A DNA stretch of 42,480 nucleotides, taken from Clostridiales bacterium. Its GTDB lineage: Bacteria; Bacillota; Clostridia; Peptostreptococcales; Anaerovoracaceae. The position numbers and the translations under genes are program-made. The notes under the pieces were generated by a model. It was not told where the DNA came from. It saw nothing but the letters and a program-made list of their open reading frames with translations, and did no database searches. Shown here in pieces: positions 1 to 8,260 of the stretch; positions within the stretch are counted from its first letter, which is position 1, and each line of letters opens with the position of its first letter. Where the stretch lies: positions 1-42,480 of the forward strand of contig DUPP01000116.1 in the NCBI GenBank assembly GCA_012838265.1, given 5' to 3'.

Positions 1-168
1 CAGTTCCAAGGCAATAGGCGGCAAATTGAACTTTAATATCCTTAGTTATAATAAATTCCCCTTCATAAGAGGTGCTTCCAATCATGATGATGCTAATTAC
101 CGCAAAAAAACCGGCAGTAATAACAATATTTTATCAATATTCTTCAGCAAATTTTTGAAATAATCCAT
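1..168 (-). pseudogene. 5' part of an FtsW/RodA/SpoVE (SEDS)-like gene, apparently frameshifted at an A7 run (+ strand 104-110); continues off the left edge
   Basis: Minus strand from ATG at 168 reads MDYFKNLLKNIDKILLLLPVF, then a +1 shift is needed to read FAVISIIMIGSTSYEGEFIITKDIKVQFAAYCLGT, which looks like a SEDS first-TM region. Confidence 0.5.
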
Positions 169-255
169 GGTAAAAGCCCTTCATTTTTTGTGAATGGAAT
201 CAGATAAAATAGTGTATTTATTACAAATATACGCATTGCCTGAGGTCTAATTCTC

Positions 256-285
256 TTGACATCATGCCATAATAAACATTATAAT
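256..285 (+). promoter_or_regulatory. sigma-A-type promoter (TTGACA-18 bp-TATAAT) upstream of rny
   Basis: ttgaca at 256-261, tataat at 280-285. Confidence 0.6.
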
Positions 286-400
286 ATACATTGCGTAGCT
301 ATATCAATAATAAATTGACTAATGCTGATATTTAGTTGTTCGCTGGGAGTATAACAGGTTTTAATATTTTTACATAATAGGAAAAAGGAGGTGCATTAGC

Positions 401-1942
401 ATAGGAGTAGGTACAGTAATAATAATTGCAATTATTGCCTTAGCCTTTGGGCTGTTGGTTGGATATATATTCAGAAAAACTGTAGGGGAAAGGGAAATTG
501 GAAGCGCAGAACAGAAAGCAAGGAACTTGATCCTCGATGCTGAAAACAGATCGGAAACCATAAAAAAGGAAATAACACTCGAGGCTAAAGAAGAAGCTCA
601 TAGAATGAGAAGCGAAGTTGAGCGCGAAATAAGAGAAAGAAGAGCTGAAATCCAAAGAGCTGAAAAACGACTAATTCAGAAGGAAGAAGCTATAGATCGG
701 AAAACTGAAAATCTAGAGAGAAAAGAAGAGAGCATTACCAAAAAAGAGCAAGAATTGATAGATAAACAGCGCGAGCTGGTCGGGTATATAGATAAGCAGG
801 TAGAAGAGCTTGAAAGAATTTCCGGATATACGGTTGAAGAAGCAAAGAAAATTTTACTTTCAAACGTAGAAAAAGAAATTAGACTTGAAGCATCTATTTT
901 GATTAAGGATATTGAGTCCAAGGCTAAGGAAGAAGCCGATAAAAGAGCAAAAGAGATCATTACTGGAGCAATACAGAGATGCGCTGCAGACCATGTGGCT
1001 GAAAGTACGGTATCTGTTGTTCCTCTTCCTAATGATGAAATGAAGGGAAGGATCATCGGAAGAGAAGGAAGAAATATTAGAGCAATCGAAACACTTACAG
1101 GAGTAGATTTGATTATAGACGATACCCCAGAGGCAGTTATATTATCCGGCTTTGATCCAGTCAGAAGAGAGATTGCAAGAATTGCTCTCGAAAAATTGAT
1201 TGTAGATGGAAGAATTCATCCGGCCAGGATTGAAGAAATGGTCGAAAAAGCAGAAAAAGAAGTTAATCACATTATTAAAGAAGAAGGTGAGCATGCTACA
1301 TTTGAGGTTGGCATACATAATCTTCATCCAGAATTGGTTAAACTTCTGGGGAGATTAAAATATAGAACAAGCTATGGACAAAATGTGCTTAAACATTCCG
1401 TGGAAGTATCTCACCTTGCCGGATTGATGGCAGGAGAACTAGGACTTGACATTAAGGTTGCGAAGAGGGCTGGATTACTTCATGATATAGGAAAAGCGGT
1501 CGATCATGAGATTGAAGGAACCCACGTTGATATCGGTATTGATCTTCTGAGAAAATACAAGGAATCAGAAGCTGTCATAAATGGTATGGCTGCTCACCAC
1601 GGTGATTATGAGCCCAAGAACATGGAAGCAATTCTAATATCAGCAGCGGACGCATTATCAGCCGCAAGACCAGGAGCTAGAAGAGAGACCTTGGAAACAT
1701 ATATCAAGAGACTGCAAAAACTTGAGGATATAGCAAATACCACGACGGGAGTTGAACGTTCCTATGCGATTCAGGCAGGTCGTGAAATTAGAATCATTGC
1801 AAAGCCTGAAGAGATGAACGATGAGGAGATAGTCTTCTTGGCACGGGAAATCAGCAAAAAAATAGAAAGTGAGCTGGAATACCCGGGACAGATCAAGGTT
1901 AATGTCATTAGAGAAACAAGAGCAATTGAATATGCAAAATAA
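401..1942 (+). CDS. rny: Ribonuclease Y
   Basis: Coiled-coil N-terminus, KH domain ([31 protein letters not shown]), HD domain ([10 protein letters not shown]...[12 protein letters not shown]). The N-terminal TM anchor is encoded upstream of the ORF-track start at 455; a strong SD (ggagg 387-391) points to a start near 401. Confidence 0.95.
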   Translation: MGVGTVIIIAIIALAFGLLVGYIFRKTVGEREIGSAEQKARNLILDAENRSETIKKEITLEAKEEAHRMRSEVEREIRERRAEIQRAEKRLIQKEEAIDRKTENLERKEESITKKEQELIDKQRELVGYIDKQVEELERISGYTVEEAKKILLSNVEKEIRLEASILIKDIESKAKEEADKRAKEIITGAIQRCAADHVAESTVSVVPLPNDEMKGRIIGREGRNIRAIETLTGVDLIIDDTPEAVILSGFDPVRREIARIALEKLIVDGRIHPARIEEMVEKAEKEVNHIIKEEGEHATFEVGIHNLHPELVKLLGRLKYRTSYGQNVLKHSVEVSHLAGLMAGELGLDIKVAKRAGLLHDIGKAVDHEIEGTHVDIGIDLLRKYKESEAVINGMAAHHGDYEPKNMEAILISAADALSAARPGARRETLETYIKRLQKLEDIANTTTGVERSYAIQAGREIRIIAKPEEMNDEEIVFLAREISKKIESELEYPGQIKVNVIRETRAIEYAK

Positions 1943-1966
1943 AGAAGAGGCTTTAGCCTCTTCTTT
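1941..1966 (+). terminator. hairpin terminator-like element after rny
   Basis: AAAGAAGAGGCT-tt-AGCCTCTTCTTT perfect stem overlapping the stop codon. Confidence 0.55.
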
Positions 1967-1978
1967 CATGAAATGACT

Positions 1979-2070
1979 GTGGGTGTATTCCCTTGGAAAT
2001 CGCCGTTTTTCGAATGTTTCACATAAAATACAGTAAAGGGGTTTACGGTTTCTACGGGAACACATCCCAC
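1979..2070 (+). ncRNA. Candidate structured RNA: long imperfect hairpin between rny and the cysteine desulfurase gene
   Basis: GTGGGTGTATTCCCttgGAAAtcgCCGT (1979-2006) pairs with ACGGTTTCtacGGGAACACATCCCAC (2045-2070): more than 20 bp with small bulges. Confidence 0.4.
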
Positions 2071-2117
2071 CTTTACATATACGTAAAAAGAAAAGTGTCA
2101 AAATACTGGAGGATAGG

Positions 2118-3284
2118 ATGTTTGTTTATTTGGACAATAGTGCAACAACAAAGCCATATAAAGAAGTCATAGATGTAATGGTAAAATATATGCAAACCTA
2201 TTATGGCAATCCCTCTTCTTTGCATAGCATGGGACTAGATGCAGAAAGAGCTATTAAGGAAGCACGTAAAATAATTGCTAACTCAATAAAGGCAAAGGAT
2301 GAAGAAATATATTTTACTTCCGGTGGTACAGAAGCTGATAATATGGCAATTTTTGGTGCGGCACAAGCCAGAAGGCGTAGAGGGAATAAAATCATCACTT
2401 CTAAGATTGAACATCCTGCAGTTCTTGAAACTTGTAAAAATCTTGAGGTCTTGGGTTTCAAAGTTGAGTATATTCCCGTAGATTGTAACGGTATCATCGA
2501 CTTATCTGCATTAAGGGAAGCATTGGACGAACAGACTATACTAATATCGGTGATGCAGATAAACAACGAATTAGGTTCAATACAACCCATTACAGAAATA
2601 GCAGAGATGAAAAGCAATGCAGAAAAAAAACTGAAAACTGAGATATTGCTTCATATAGACGCAGTTCAATCATTTGGAAAACTGCCTATTAATGTTAAGG
2701 ATAGTAGTATAGATTTGATAACAATAAGCGGTCACAAAATACATGGTCCTAAAGGTGTTGGGGCACTATATATAAGAAAAGGTCTAAATATAAAACCTTA
2801 TTTATATGGAGGCGGACAGGAACGCGGATTAAGATCGGGAACAGAAAATGTACCTGCTATAGCAGGATTTGGGGTTGCCGTCGATTTATATATGAAAAAT
2901 TTTGAAAAGCGAATGGAAACAATTCAATCGGTTCGAAACTATCTAGAAGAATGTATCTGTTCTGAAATTAAGGATATAAGGATAAACAGTCCGAAGGATG
3001 GCAGCCCGGCAATTCTTAATGTAAGCTTTTTAGGGGTGCGTGGAGAAGTTATTCTTCATACTCTTGAACAATCAAATATCTATGTTTCAACCGGCTCTGC
3101 CTGCTCTTCCAAGAAAAGAGGTCAAAGTCATGTCTTGGAGGCCATTGGATTATCTAATACAGAAATAGAAGGGGCGATTCGATTTAGCTTCTCAGAATTT
3201 AACACTATAGAGGAAATGGATTACGTATTGATTAATTTGAAAAATGCAGTTGATAAATTTAGAAAGTTAGGAAGTTTTCGATGA
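2118..3284 (+). CDS. Cysteine desulfurase, NifS/IscS family
   Basis: YLDNSATTKPYKEV, SGGTEADN, HIDAVQSFGK, SGHKIHGPKGVGALY, STGSACSS motifs. Confidence 0.95.
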   Translation: MFVYLDNSATTKPYKEVIDVMVKYMQTYYGNPSSLHSMGLDAERAIKEARKIIANSIKAKDEEIYFTSGGTEADNMAIFGAAQARRRRGNKIITSKIEHPAVLETCKNLEVLGFKVEYIPVDCNGIIDLSALREALDEQTILISVMQINNELGSIQPITEIAEMKSNAEKKLKTEILLHIDAVQSFGKLPINVKDSSIDLITISGHKIHGPKGVGALYIRKGLNIKPYLYGGGQERGLRSGTENVPAIAGFGVAVDLYMKNFEKRMETIQSVRNYLEECICSEIKDIRINSPKDGSPAILNVSFLGVRGEVILHTLEQSNIYVSTGSACSSKKRGQSHVLEAIGLSNTEIEGAIRFSFSEFNTIEEMDYVLINLKNAVDKFRKLGSFR

Positions 3285-4471
3285 ATAAAGAGAAAAAAAT
3301 TTTTATAGTTCGGTGCGGTGAAGTTGCACTGAAAGGATTGAATAAACCATATTTCGAAAGGATGCTTGTTGACCGAATTAGACGTGTATTAAGAAAGTAC
3401 AATGAAGTGGAAGTCAAAAGAAATGAAGGGCTCATTTTCGTAAAAACACCCGGTGATTTAGATCCGGATTTAATAGTAGGTGAAATTTCCAGGGTATTTG
3501 GAGTTGCTTCTATCAGCCCGGCTATTGAGGTTGACTCTGATCTAGACGAGATAGGTAAGGCAGCAGTGGAATTCATGCAAGAGCTGATTGAAAAAAAAGG
3601 AGTAAAAACCTTTAAAATAAATGCAAAACGAGCTGATAAGAATTTTCCTGTTAAATCACCTGACATAGCAAGGACAATCGGTGCGAAAGTATTAAAAGGA
3701 TGCAAGACTTTAAAGGTAGATGTACATGATCCGGATTGTCTTTTATTCGTTGATGTAAGAAAGGGCAAATCTTATATATATGAACAGAAAATAATGGGGT
3801 ATGGTGGACTTCCGCTGGGGACCAACGGAAAGGGCATGGTTCTTCTCTCAGGAGGAATAGATAGTCCAGTTGCCGCATGGATGATGGCTAAGCGAGGTAT
3901 GCTGATTGAGGCTATCCATTTTCACTCCTACCCTTATACCAGCGAACGGGCACAAGAAAAAACCGAAGATTTGGCTCAGATTATTGCCGGATATTGCGGG
4001 AGGTTTAAAATGCATATTGTTAACCTTTTGCCAATCCAAGAAGCAATAGTCACGAATTGCCCTGAAGAGGAGACTACGATCCTTGTCCGAAGATTTATGA
4101 TGAGGATCGCCGAAAAAGTTGCAAAGGAGACAGACTGTTGTCTACTTATTACAGGAGAAAATTTGGGACAGGTTGCAAGCCAGACTGCAGAAGCTTTGGT
4201 TGTCACCGATCATTCAGTGCAAATTCCTGTTATGAGACCACTGATTGCTATGGATAAGATAGATATTATGGACATCGCAAAAAGTATTGGTACTTATGAA
4301 ACTTCAATTTTGCCATATGAAGATTGCTGTACTGTTTTTTTACCTAAGCATCCAACAACAAAGCCCAAGCTCGAAAAGATTTTAGAATCTGAAAGCAAGC
4401 TGGATGTAGAAAAGTTGATAAATGATGCATTGGCATCCAAAGAAACTATCATAATCAACCCAGCTGACTAA
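3281..4471 (+). CDS. thiI: tRNA 4-thiouridine synthetase ThiI (no rhodanese domain)
   Basis: THUMP-like N-terminus, PP-loop LLSGGIDSPVAAWMMAKRG; ATG overlaps the upstream stop by 4 nt. Confidence 0.93.
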   Translation: MNKEKKIFIVRCGEVALKGLNKPYFERMLVDRIRRVLRKYNEVEVKRNEGLIFVKTPGDLDPDLIVGEISRVFGVASISPAIEVDSDLDEIGKAAVEFMQELIEKKGVKTFKINAKRADKNFPVKSPDIARTIGAKVLKGCKTLKVDVHDPDCLLFVDVRKGKSYIYEQKIMGYGGLPLGTNGKGMVLLSGGIDSPVAAWMMAKRGMLIEAIHFHSYPYTSERAQEKTEDLAQIIAGYCGRFKMHIVNLLPIQEAIVTNCPEEETTILVRRFMMRIAEKVAKETDCCLLITGENLGQVASQTAEALVVTDHSVQIPVMRPLIAMDKIDIMDIAKSIGTYETSILPYEDCCTVFLPKHPTTKPKLEKILESESKLDVEKLINDALASKETIIINPAD

Positions 4472-4490
4472 TTACGACAAAAATAGAACT

Positions 4491-4560
4491 AAACCCCCTC
4501 ATTCTCTTAGCGACAGGCAGCGGACAAGCCTGTATAATTAATAGGAAGGGGGGTTTTTTT
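4491..4560 (+). terminator. terminator-like hairpin immediately upstream of spoIIAA
   Basis: AAACCCCCT (4491-4499) pairs with AGGGGGGTTT; nested ACAGGC/GCCTGT stem; T7 at 4554-4560. Confidence 0.55.
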
Positions 4561-4562
4561 AT

Positions 4563-4943
4563 ATGCAGATAGAATTTGAAATGACGGATGATATTATGAT
4601 TGTAAATTTAGATGGTGAATTAGATCATCACTATTCATCTGTAATCAGAGAAGAAATTGACAAGACTATTGATACCTTTCACACAAAACATCTCATCTTC
4701 AATTTTGAGAAGGTAAGCTTCATGGACAGCTCGGGAATCGGTGTTATTATGGGTAGATATAATAAAATATCACAACTGGGAGGTAAACTACTGATTACGG
4801 GTTGTAGTGAATATATAGATAGAATTTTGGAAATGGCCGGCATTTATACAATAGCGACTAGGATGAAAAATGTTGCCGATTCCATTGCGCTTATAGAAGG
4901 CGATAATATTGAAAAGGGGGCGAAAAGCGAGAATGAACAATAA
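4563..4943 (+). CDS. spoIIAA: Anti-sigma-F factor antagonist SpoIIAA
   Basis: STAS domain with [13 protein letters not shown]; position before spoIIAB and sigF. Confidence 0.95.
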   Translation: MQIEFEMTDDIMIVNLDGELDHHYSSVIREEIDKTIDTFHTKHLIFNFEKVSFMDSSGIGVIMGRYNKISQLGGKLLITGCSEYIDRILEMAGIYTIATRMKNVADSIALIEGDNIEKGAKSENEQ

Positions 4944-5394
4944 TGATAAAGATAACATTCAGAACAAAATGAAACTTCAATTTTCAAATCGGTCAGAAAA
5001 TGAGAGTTTTGCACGGGTTGCAGTTGCTGCATTTATAGCACCCTTAGATCCAACGGTTGAGGAGCTGACAGAAATAAAAACGGCTGTTTCAGAAGCGGTA
5101 AGCAATGCAATAATTCATGCATATGGAGAAAATGAAAATGAAATGGTCACAGTCGAATGCTTGATAGAGAAAGATAGGCGAGTTGTTATTATTGTAACTG
5201 ATAATGGCATCGGAATTGAGGATGTTGAATTGGCAAGAGAACCACTCTACACCTCGAAGCCTGATGAAGAACGGTCGGGCATGGGTTTCACCGTAATGGA
5301 AAGCTTTATGGACAAGCTTGAAGTTGAATCAACTCCTGGAGTTGGTACAAGAGTAATAATGATTAAGAAATTGGATTTGGCTTATGAGTTCTAA
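4934..5394 (+). CDS. spoIIAB: Anti-sigma-F factor / serine kinase SpoIIAB
   Basis: GHKL ATPase motifs [33 protein letters not shown]; likely ATG at 4934. Confidence 0.95.
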
Positions 5395-6115
5395 TTGTGC
5401 AACAAGAACTAAAGAGTATACATATGATCTGATTGAGCTTGCCAAAAACGGTGATGAATTTGCAAAAGAAGAGCTAATCAAACAAAATACTGGTTTGGTG
5501 AAGAGTATCGCAGTAAAATTCATTGGAACCGGATATGAATTAGATGATATTTTGCAGATTGGATATATTGGTTTAATAAAGGCAGTGGATCGTTTTGACA
5601 GTAGTTATGGAGTAATGTTTTCAACATATGCGGTACCCATGATTTTGGGAGAGATAAGACGATATCTGCGGGATGATGGAAGGATTAAAGTAGGAAGACA
5701 AGTTAAACAGGATATTAAAAATATGAAGCATTTTCAGGAAAGCTTCTATAATGAACATGGAAGGTATCCTAGAATAAGTGAGCTAGCAGAGCTTATGGAG
5801 ATAGATGCAGAACAGGTCATGCATTTGATGGAAACCAGCGATGCAATGTCAAATCTTGAGAGTCTAGATGATCCAGAAAGGCAGGAGAGACGCGGGAAAG
5901 AGCCTTATATTGATACTGAACAAAGAAATATCGATATGATTCATCTGAAAAGCGTTATAGGAAAACTCTCTCAAAAAGAAAGGCAAATCATTGTCTTGCG
6001 GTATTTTAAAGATATGACACAACAGCAGGTGGCAGGTTTGATGGGGATTTCCCAGGTTCAGGTATCTCGAATAGAAAAAAAAATCCTTACCGCATTAAGG
6101 GAGCAAATAGAATAA
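5384..6115 (+). CDS. sigF: RNA polymerase sporulation sigma-F factor
   Basis: sigma-70 regions 2-4 ([67 protein letters not shown]). Confidence 0.95.
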   Translation: MSSNCATRTKEYTYDLIELAKNGDEFAKEELIKQNTGLVKSIAVKFIGTGYELDDILQIGYIGLIKAVDRFDSSYGVMFSTYAVPMILGEIRRYLRDDGRIKVGRQVKQDIKNMKHFQESFYNEHGRYPRISELAELMEIDAEQVMHLMETSDAMSNLESLDDPERQERRGKEPYIDTEQRNIDMIHLKSVIGKLSQKERQIIVLRYFKDMTQQQVAGLMGISQVQVSRIEKKILTALREQIE

Positions 6116-6157
6116 TTGAATGCAAATACAAAGCTGATATAAAAAAGGTTTATCGGA

Positions 6158-6193
6158 CCTCTCATAATAGTATGAGGGGTTGTTTTATTTTTT
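6158..6193 (+). terminator. Rho-independent terminator after sigF
   Basis: CCTCTCATA-atag-TATGAGGGG followed by a T-rich tract. Confidence 0.7.
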
Positions 6194-6227
6194 AAGTGAT
6201 GATTTTTTTAGAATCTTTCTTTTAAAA

Positions 6228-6310
6228 ATGCCTAAATATTCTAAAGTGAAAATCATAATGGAGATAAATGATTTATGCACTAATGGAAATACTAAAGTGA
6301 GAATCATTAA
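6228..6310 (+). repeat. imperfect direct repeat (period about 47-51 bp) in the spoVAC promoter region
   Basis: ATGCCTAA..TTCTAAAGTGAAAATCATAA (6228-6258) and ATGCACTAA..TACTAAAGTGAGAATCATTAA (6275-6310). Confidence 0.6.
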
Positions 6311-6329
6311 CAAAAGGAGTTGCTTTAAT

Positions 6330-6803
6330 ATGGCTAGCAAGGAAAAAGAACTAAATAATAAGCCCAAAAAAGAAGTAGCAAAAAAATATGAGCAGTATGT
6401 AAAGCAGTTTACACCGAGGCCGAAATATTTTTCAAACAGTTTAAAAGCATTTTTGGTAGGCGGACTAATATGTATGGCAGCTTTATATATACAAAACATG
6501 TTAGTTGATAAGGGTTTAAGTGAAAAAAGCGCCGGAGCTTATGTAACCGTTATACTTATATGTCTGGCACAATTGCTGACAGGCCTGGGAGTTTTTGATA
6601 CTATTAGTAAATTTGCAGGAGCAGGTGTAATAGTTCCCATTACAGGGTTTGCGAATTCCATGGTGGCACCTGCTATTGAATACAAAAAAGAAGGACCGGT
6701 ATTAGGCATAGGAGCAAAGCTATTCAGCATTGCAGGCCCAGTGTTGGTATGTGGCATTTCAGTCTCAGTCATCATTGGAATCATCAGTTATTTTATGAGA
6801 TAG
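6330..6803 (+). CDS. spoVAC: Stage V sporulation protein AC
   Basis: SpoVAC-like membrane protein; ATG at 6330 with SD aaaggag; precedes spoVAD and spoVAE. Confidence 0.93.
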   Translation: MASKEKELNNKPKKEVAKKYEQYVKQFTPRPKYFSNSLKAFLVGGLICMAALYIQNMLVDKGLSEKSAGAYVTVILICLAQLLTGLGVFDTISKFAGAGVIVPITGFANSMVAPAIEYKKEGPVLGIGAKLFSIAGPVLVCGISVSVIIGIISYFMR

Positions 6804-6812
6804 GAGGCTGCT

Positions 6813-7865
6813 ATGAAGAATAAACTTGGAAAACAAACCTTTCAATTTCCGCTAAAACCTAGAATCATAGGATCCTGCTCTATAGTTGGAGAAAAGGAAG
6901 GAAAGGGACCTATGGCAAAATGGTTCGATATTATATTGGAGGATGACACCTTTGGAGAAAAAACATGGGAAAAGTCAGAAAGTAAAATGCTGAAACAAGC
7001 TCTTTTACTAGCACTTCAAAGGTCCGGTCTTGAAAAGGATCAAATCGATAGTATGCTGACTGGTGATTTAATAAATCAACTGATGCCATCTTCCTTTATG
7101 GCTAGAGATCTTTCTATACCCTTTTTAGGGATTTACGGAGCATGCTCAACAATGACGGAGTCGATGATTTTAGGTTCCATGATGATTGACGGCCTTTATG
7201 CGTCAAATATTCTAATAGGAGCTTCCAGCCATTATTGTACAGCTGAGCGCCAGTTTCGCATGCCGCTTGAACATGGAAATCAACGTCCTCCATCTGCACA
7301 ATGGACTAGCACTGCAGCGGGAGGGATGGTTCTTTCTGCGAATGATAAAGGTGATGCCGCCGTCACTCAGGGTCAGGATGTAAAGGAAATATACATTACT
7401 CATGCGACACCAGGTAAAATCATAGATGCAGGAATAAAAGACGTAAATCAAATGGGTGCGGCAATGGCTCCCGCCGCTGTAGATACTATTGTAAGACACC
7501 TTATGGATACCCAAAGAGCCCCCGAGTTTTACGATTTAATTCTTACCGGAGACTTAGGTCTGATTGGTAAGCAAATAGCAATGGATTTATTGAATGGAGC
7601 TGGTATGGATGTTGCAAATATTTATGACGATTGCGGAGCAATGATGTATTTCGAATCTCAGGATACACACGGTGGTGGCAGTGGGTGTGGATGCTCTGCT
7701 TCCATTTTTAGCGGGTACGTATATAAAGAGATGAGAAGCGGGAAAATCAAAAATGCATTATTAGTTTCAACAGGAGCGTTATTGTCGACTATAAGTCCAC
7801 AGCAGGGCGAATCGATTCCAGGCATTGCACATGCTGTTGCTGTTACAACGGAAGGGGGAAATTAA
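6813..7865 (+). CDS. spoVAD: Stage V sporulation protein AD
   Basis: Thiolase-like SpoVAD sequence, e.g. GIYGACSTMTESMILGSMMIDG, GGGSGCGCSASIFSGY. Confidence 0.95.
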   Translation: MKNKLGKQTFQFPLKPRIIGSCSIVGEKEGKGPMAKWFDIILEDDTFGEKTWEKSESKMLKQALLLALQRSGLEKDQIDSMLTGDLINQLMPSSFMARDLSIPFLGIYGACSTMTESMILGSMMIDGLYASNILIGASSHYCTAERQFRMPLEHGNQRPPSAQWTSTAAGGMVLSANDKGDAAVTQGQDVKEIYITHATPGKIIDAGIKDVNQMGAAMAPAAVDTIVRHLMDTQRAPEFYDLILTGDLGLIGKQIAMDLLNGAGMDVANIYDDCGAMMYFESQDTHGGGSGCGCSASIFSGYVYKEMRSGKIKNALLVSTGALLSTISPQQGESIPGIAHAVAVTTEGGN

Positions 7866-7866
7866 A

Positions 7867-8220
7867 ATGGAATATTTTTATGCATTTATTATAGGTGGGG
7901 CTATTTGTGTAATAGGTCAAATATTAATTGATACAACAAAGTTGACTGCACCTAGAATTTTAGTAATTTTTGTAGTTGCTGGTGCTATTCTGACAGGACT
8001 CGGAATATATGAGCCGCTTGTCAAGTTAGCTAACAATGGGGCAACGGTTCCATTGCCAGGGTTTGGGTATGCTTTGGCAAAAGGTGCGATGGATGGAGCT
8101 AAAGATGGTTTCCTTGCCGCTGTTTCAGGAGGAATAAAAGATACTGCCGCAGGGGTAGCTGCAGCAGTAACATTTGGGTACGCAATTGCTTTGGTTTTTT
8201 CACCAAAATCGAAACGATGA
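7867..8220 (+). CDS. spoVAE: Stage V sporulation protein AE
   Basis: MEYFYAFIIGGAICVIGQILIDTTKLTAPRILV typical SpoVAE; ATG at 7867. Confidence 0.93.
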   Translation: MEYFYAFIIGGAICVIGQILIDTTKLTAPRILVIFVVAGAILTGLGIYEPLVKLANNGATVPLPGFGYALAKGAMDGAKDGFLAAVSGGIKDTAAGVAAAVTFGYAIALVFSPKSKR

Positions 8221-8260
8221 AGCAATCTGTGTCATATAATTCTTGGGGTTACTTGTGCTG

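Noticed and set aside
676-1056. Antisense ORF within rny (and similar antisense ORFs, e.g. 2201-2617, 7212-7514, 19736-20158, 25814-26137)
   Set aside because: Lie entirely opposite strongly supported genes, have low-complexity Ser/Phe/Ile-rich composition, and show no plausible RBS or family
1979-2087. Known riboswitch (TPP) or 6S RNA for the rny-desulfurase hairpin
   Set aside because: No TPP core (CTGAGA...ACCTGATCTGG) and too short for 6S; left as unidentified
8221-8260. Terminator between convergent spoVAE and PBP genes
   Set aside because: Only 40 bp and no convincing stem with a T-tract on either strand
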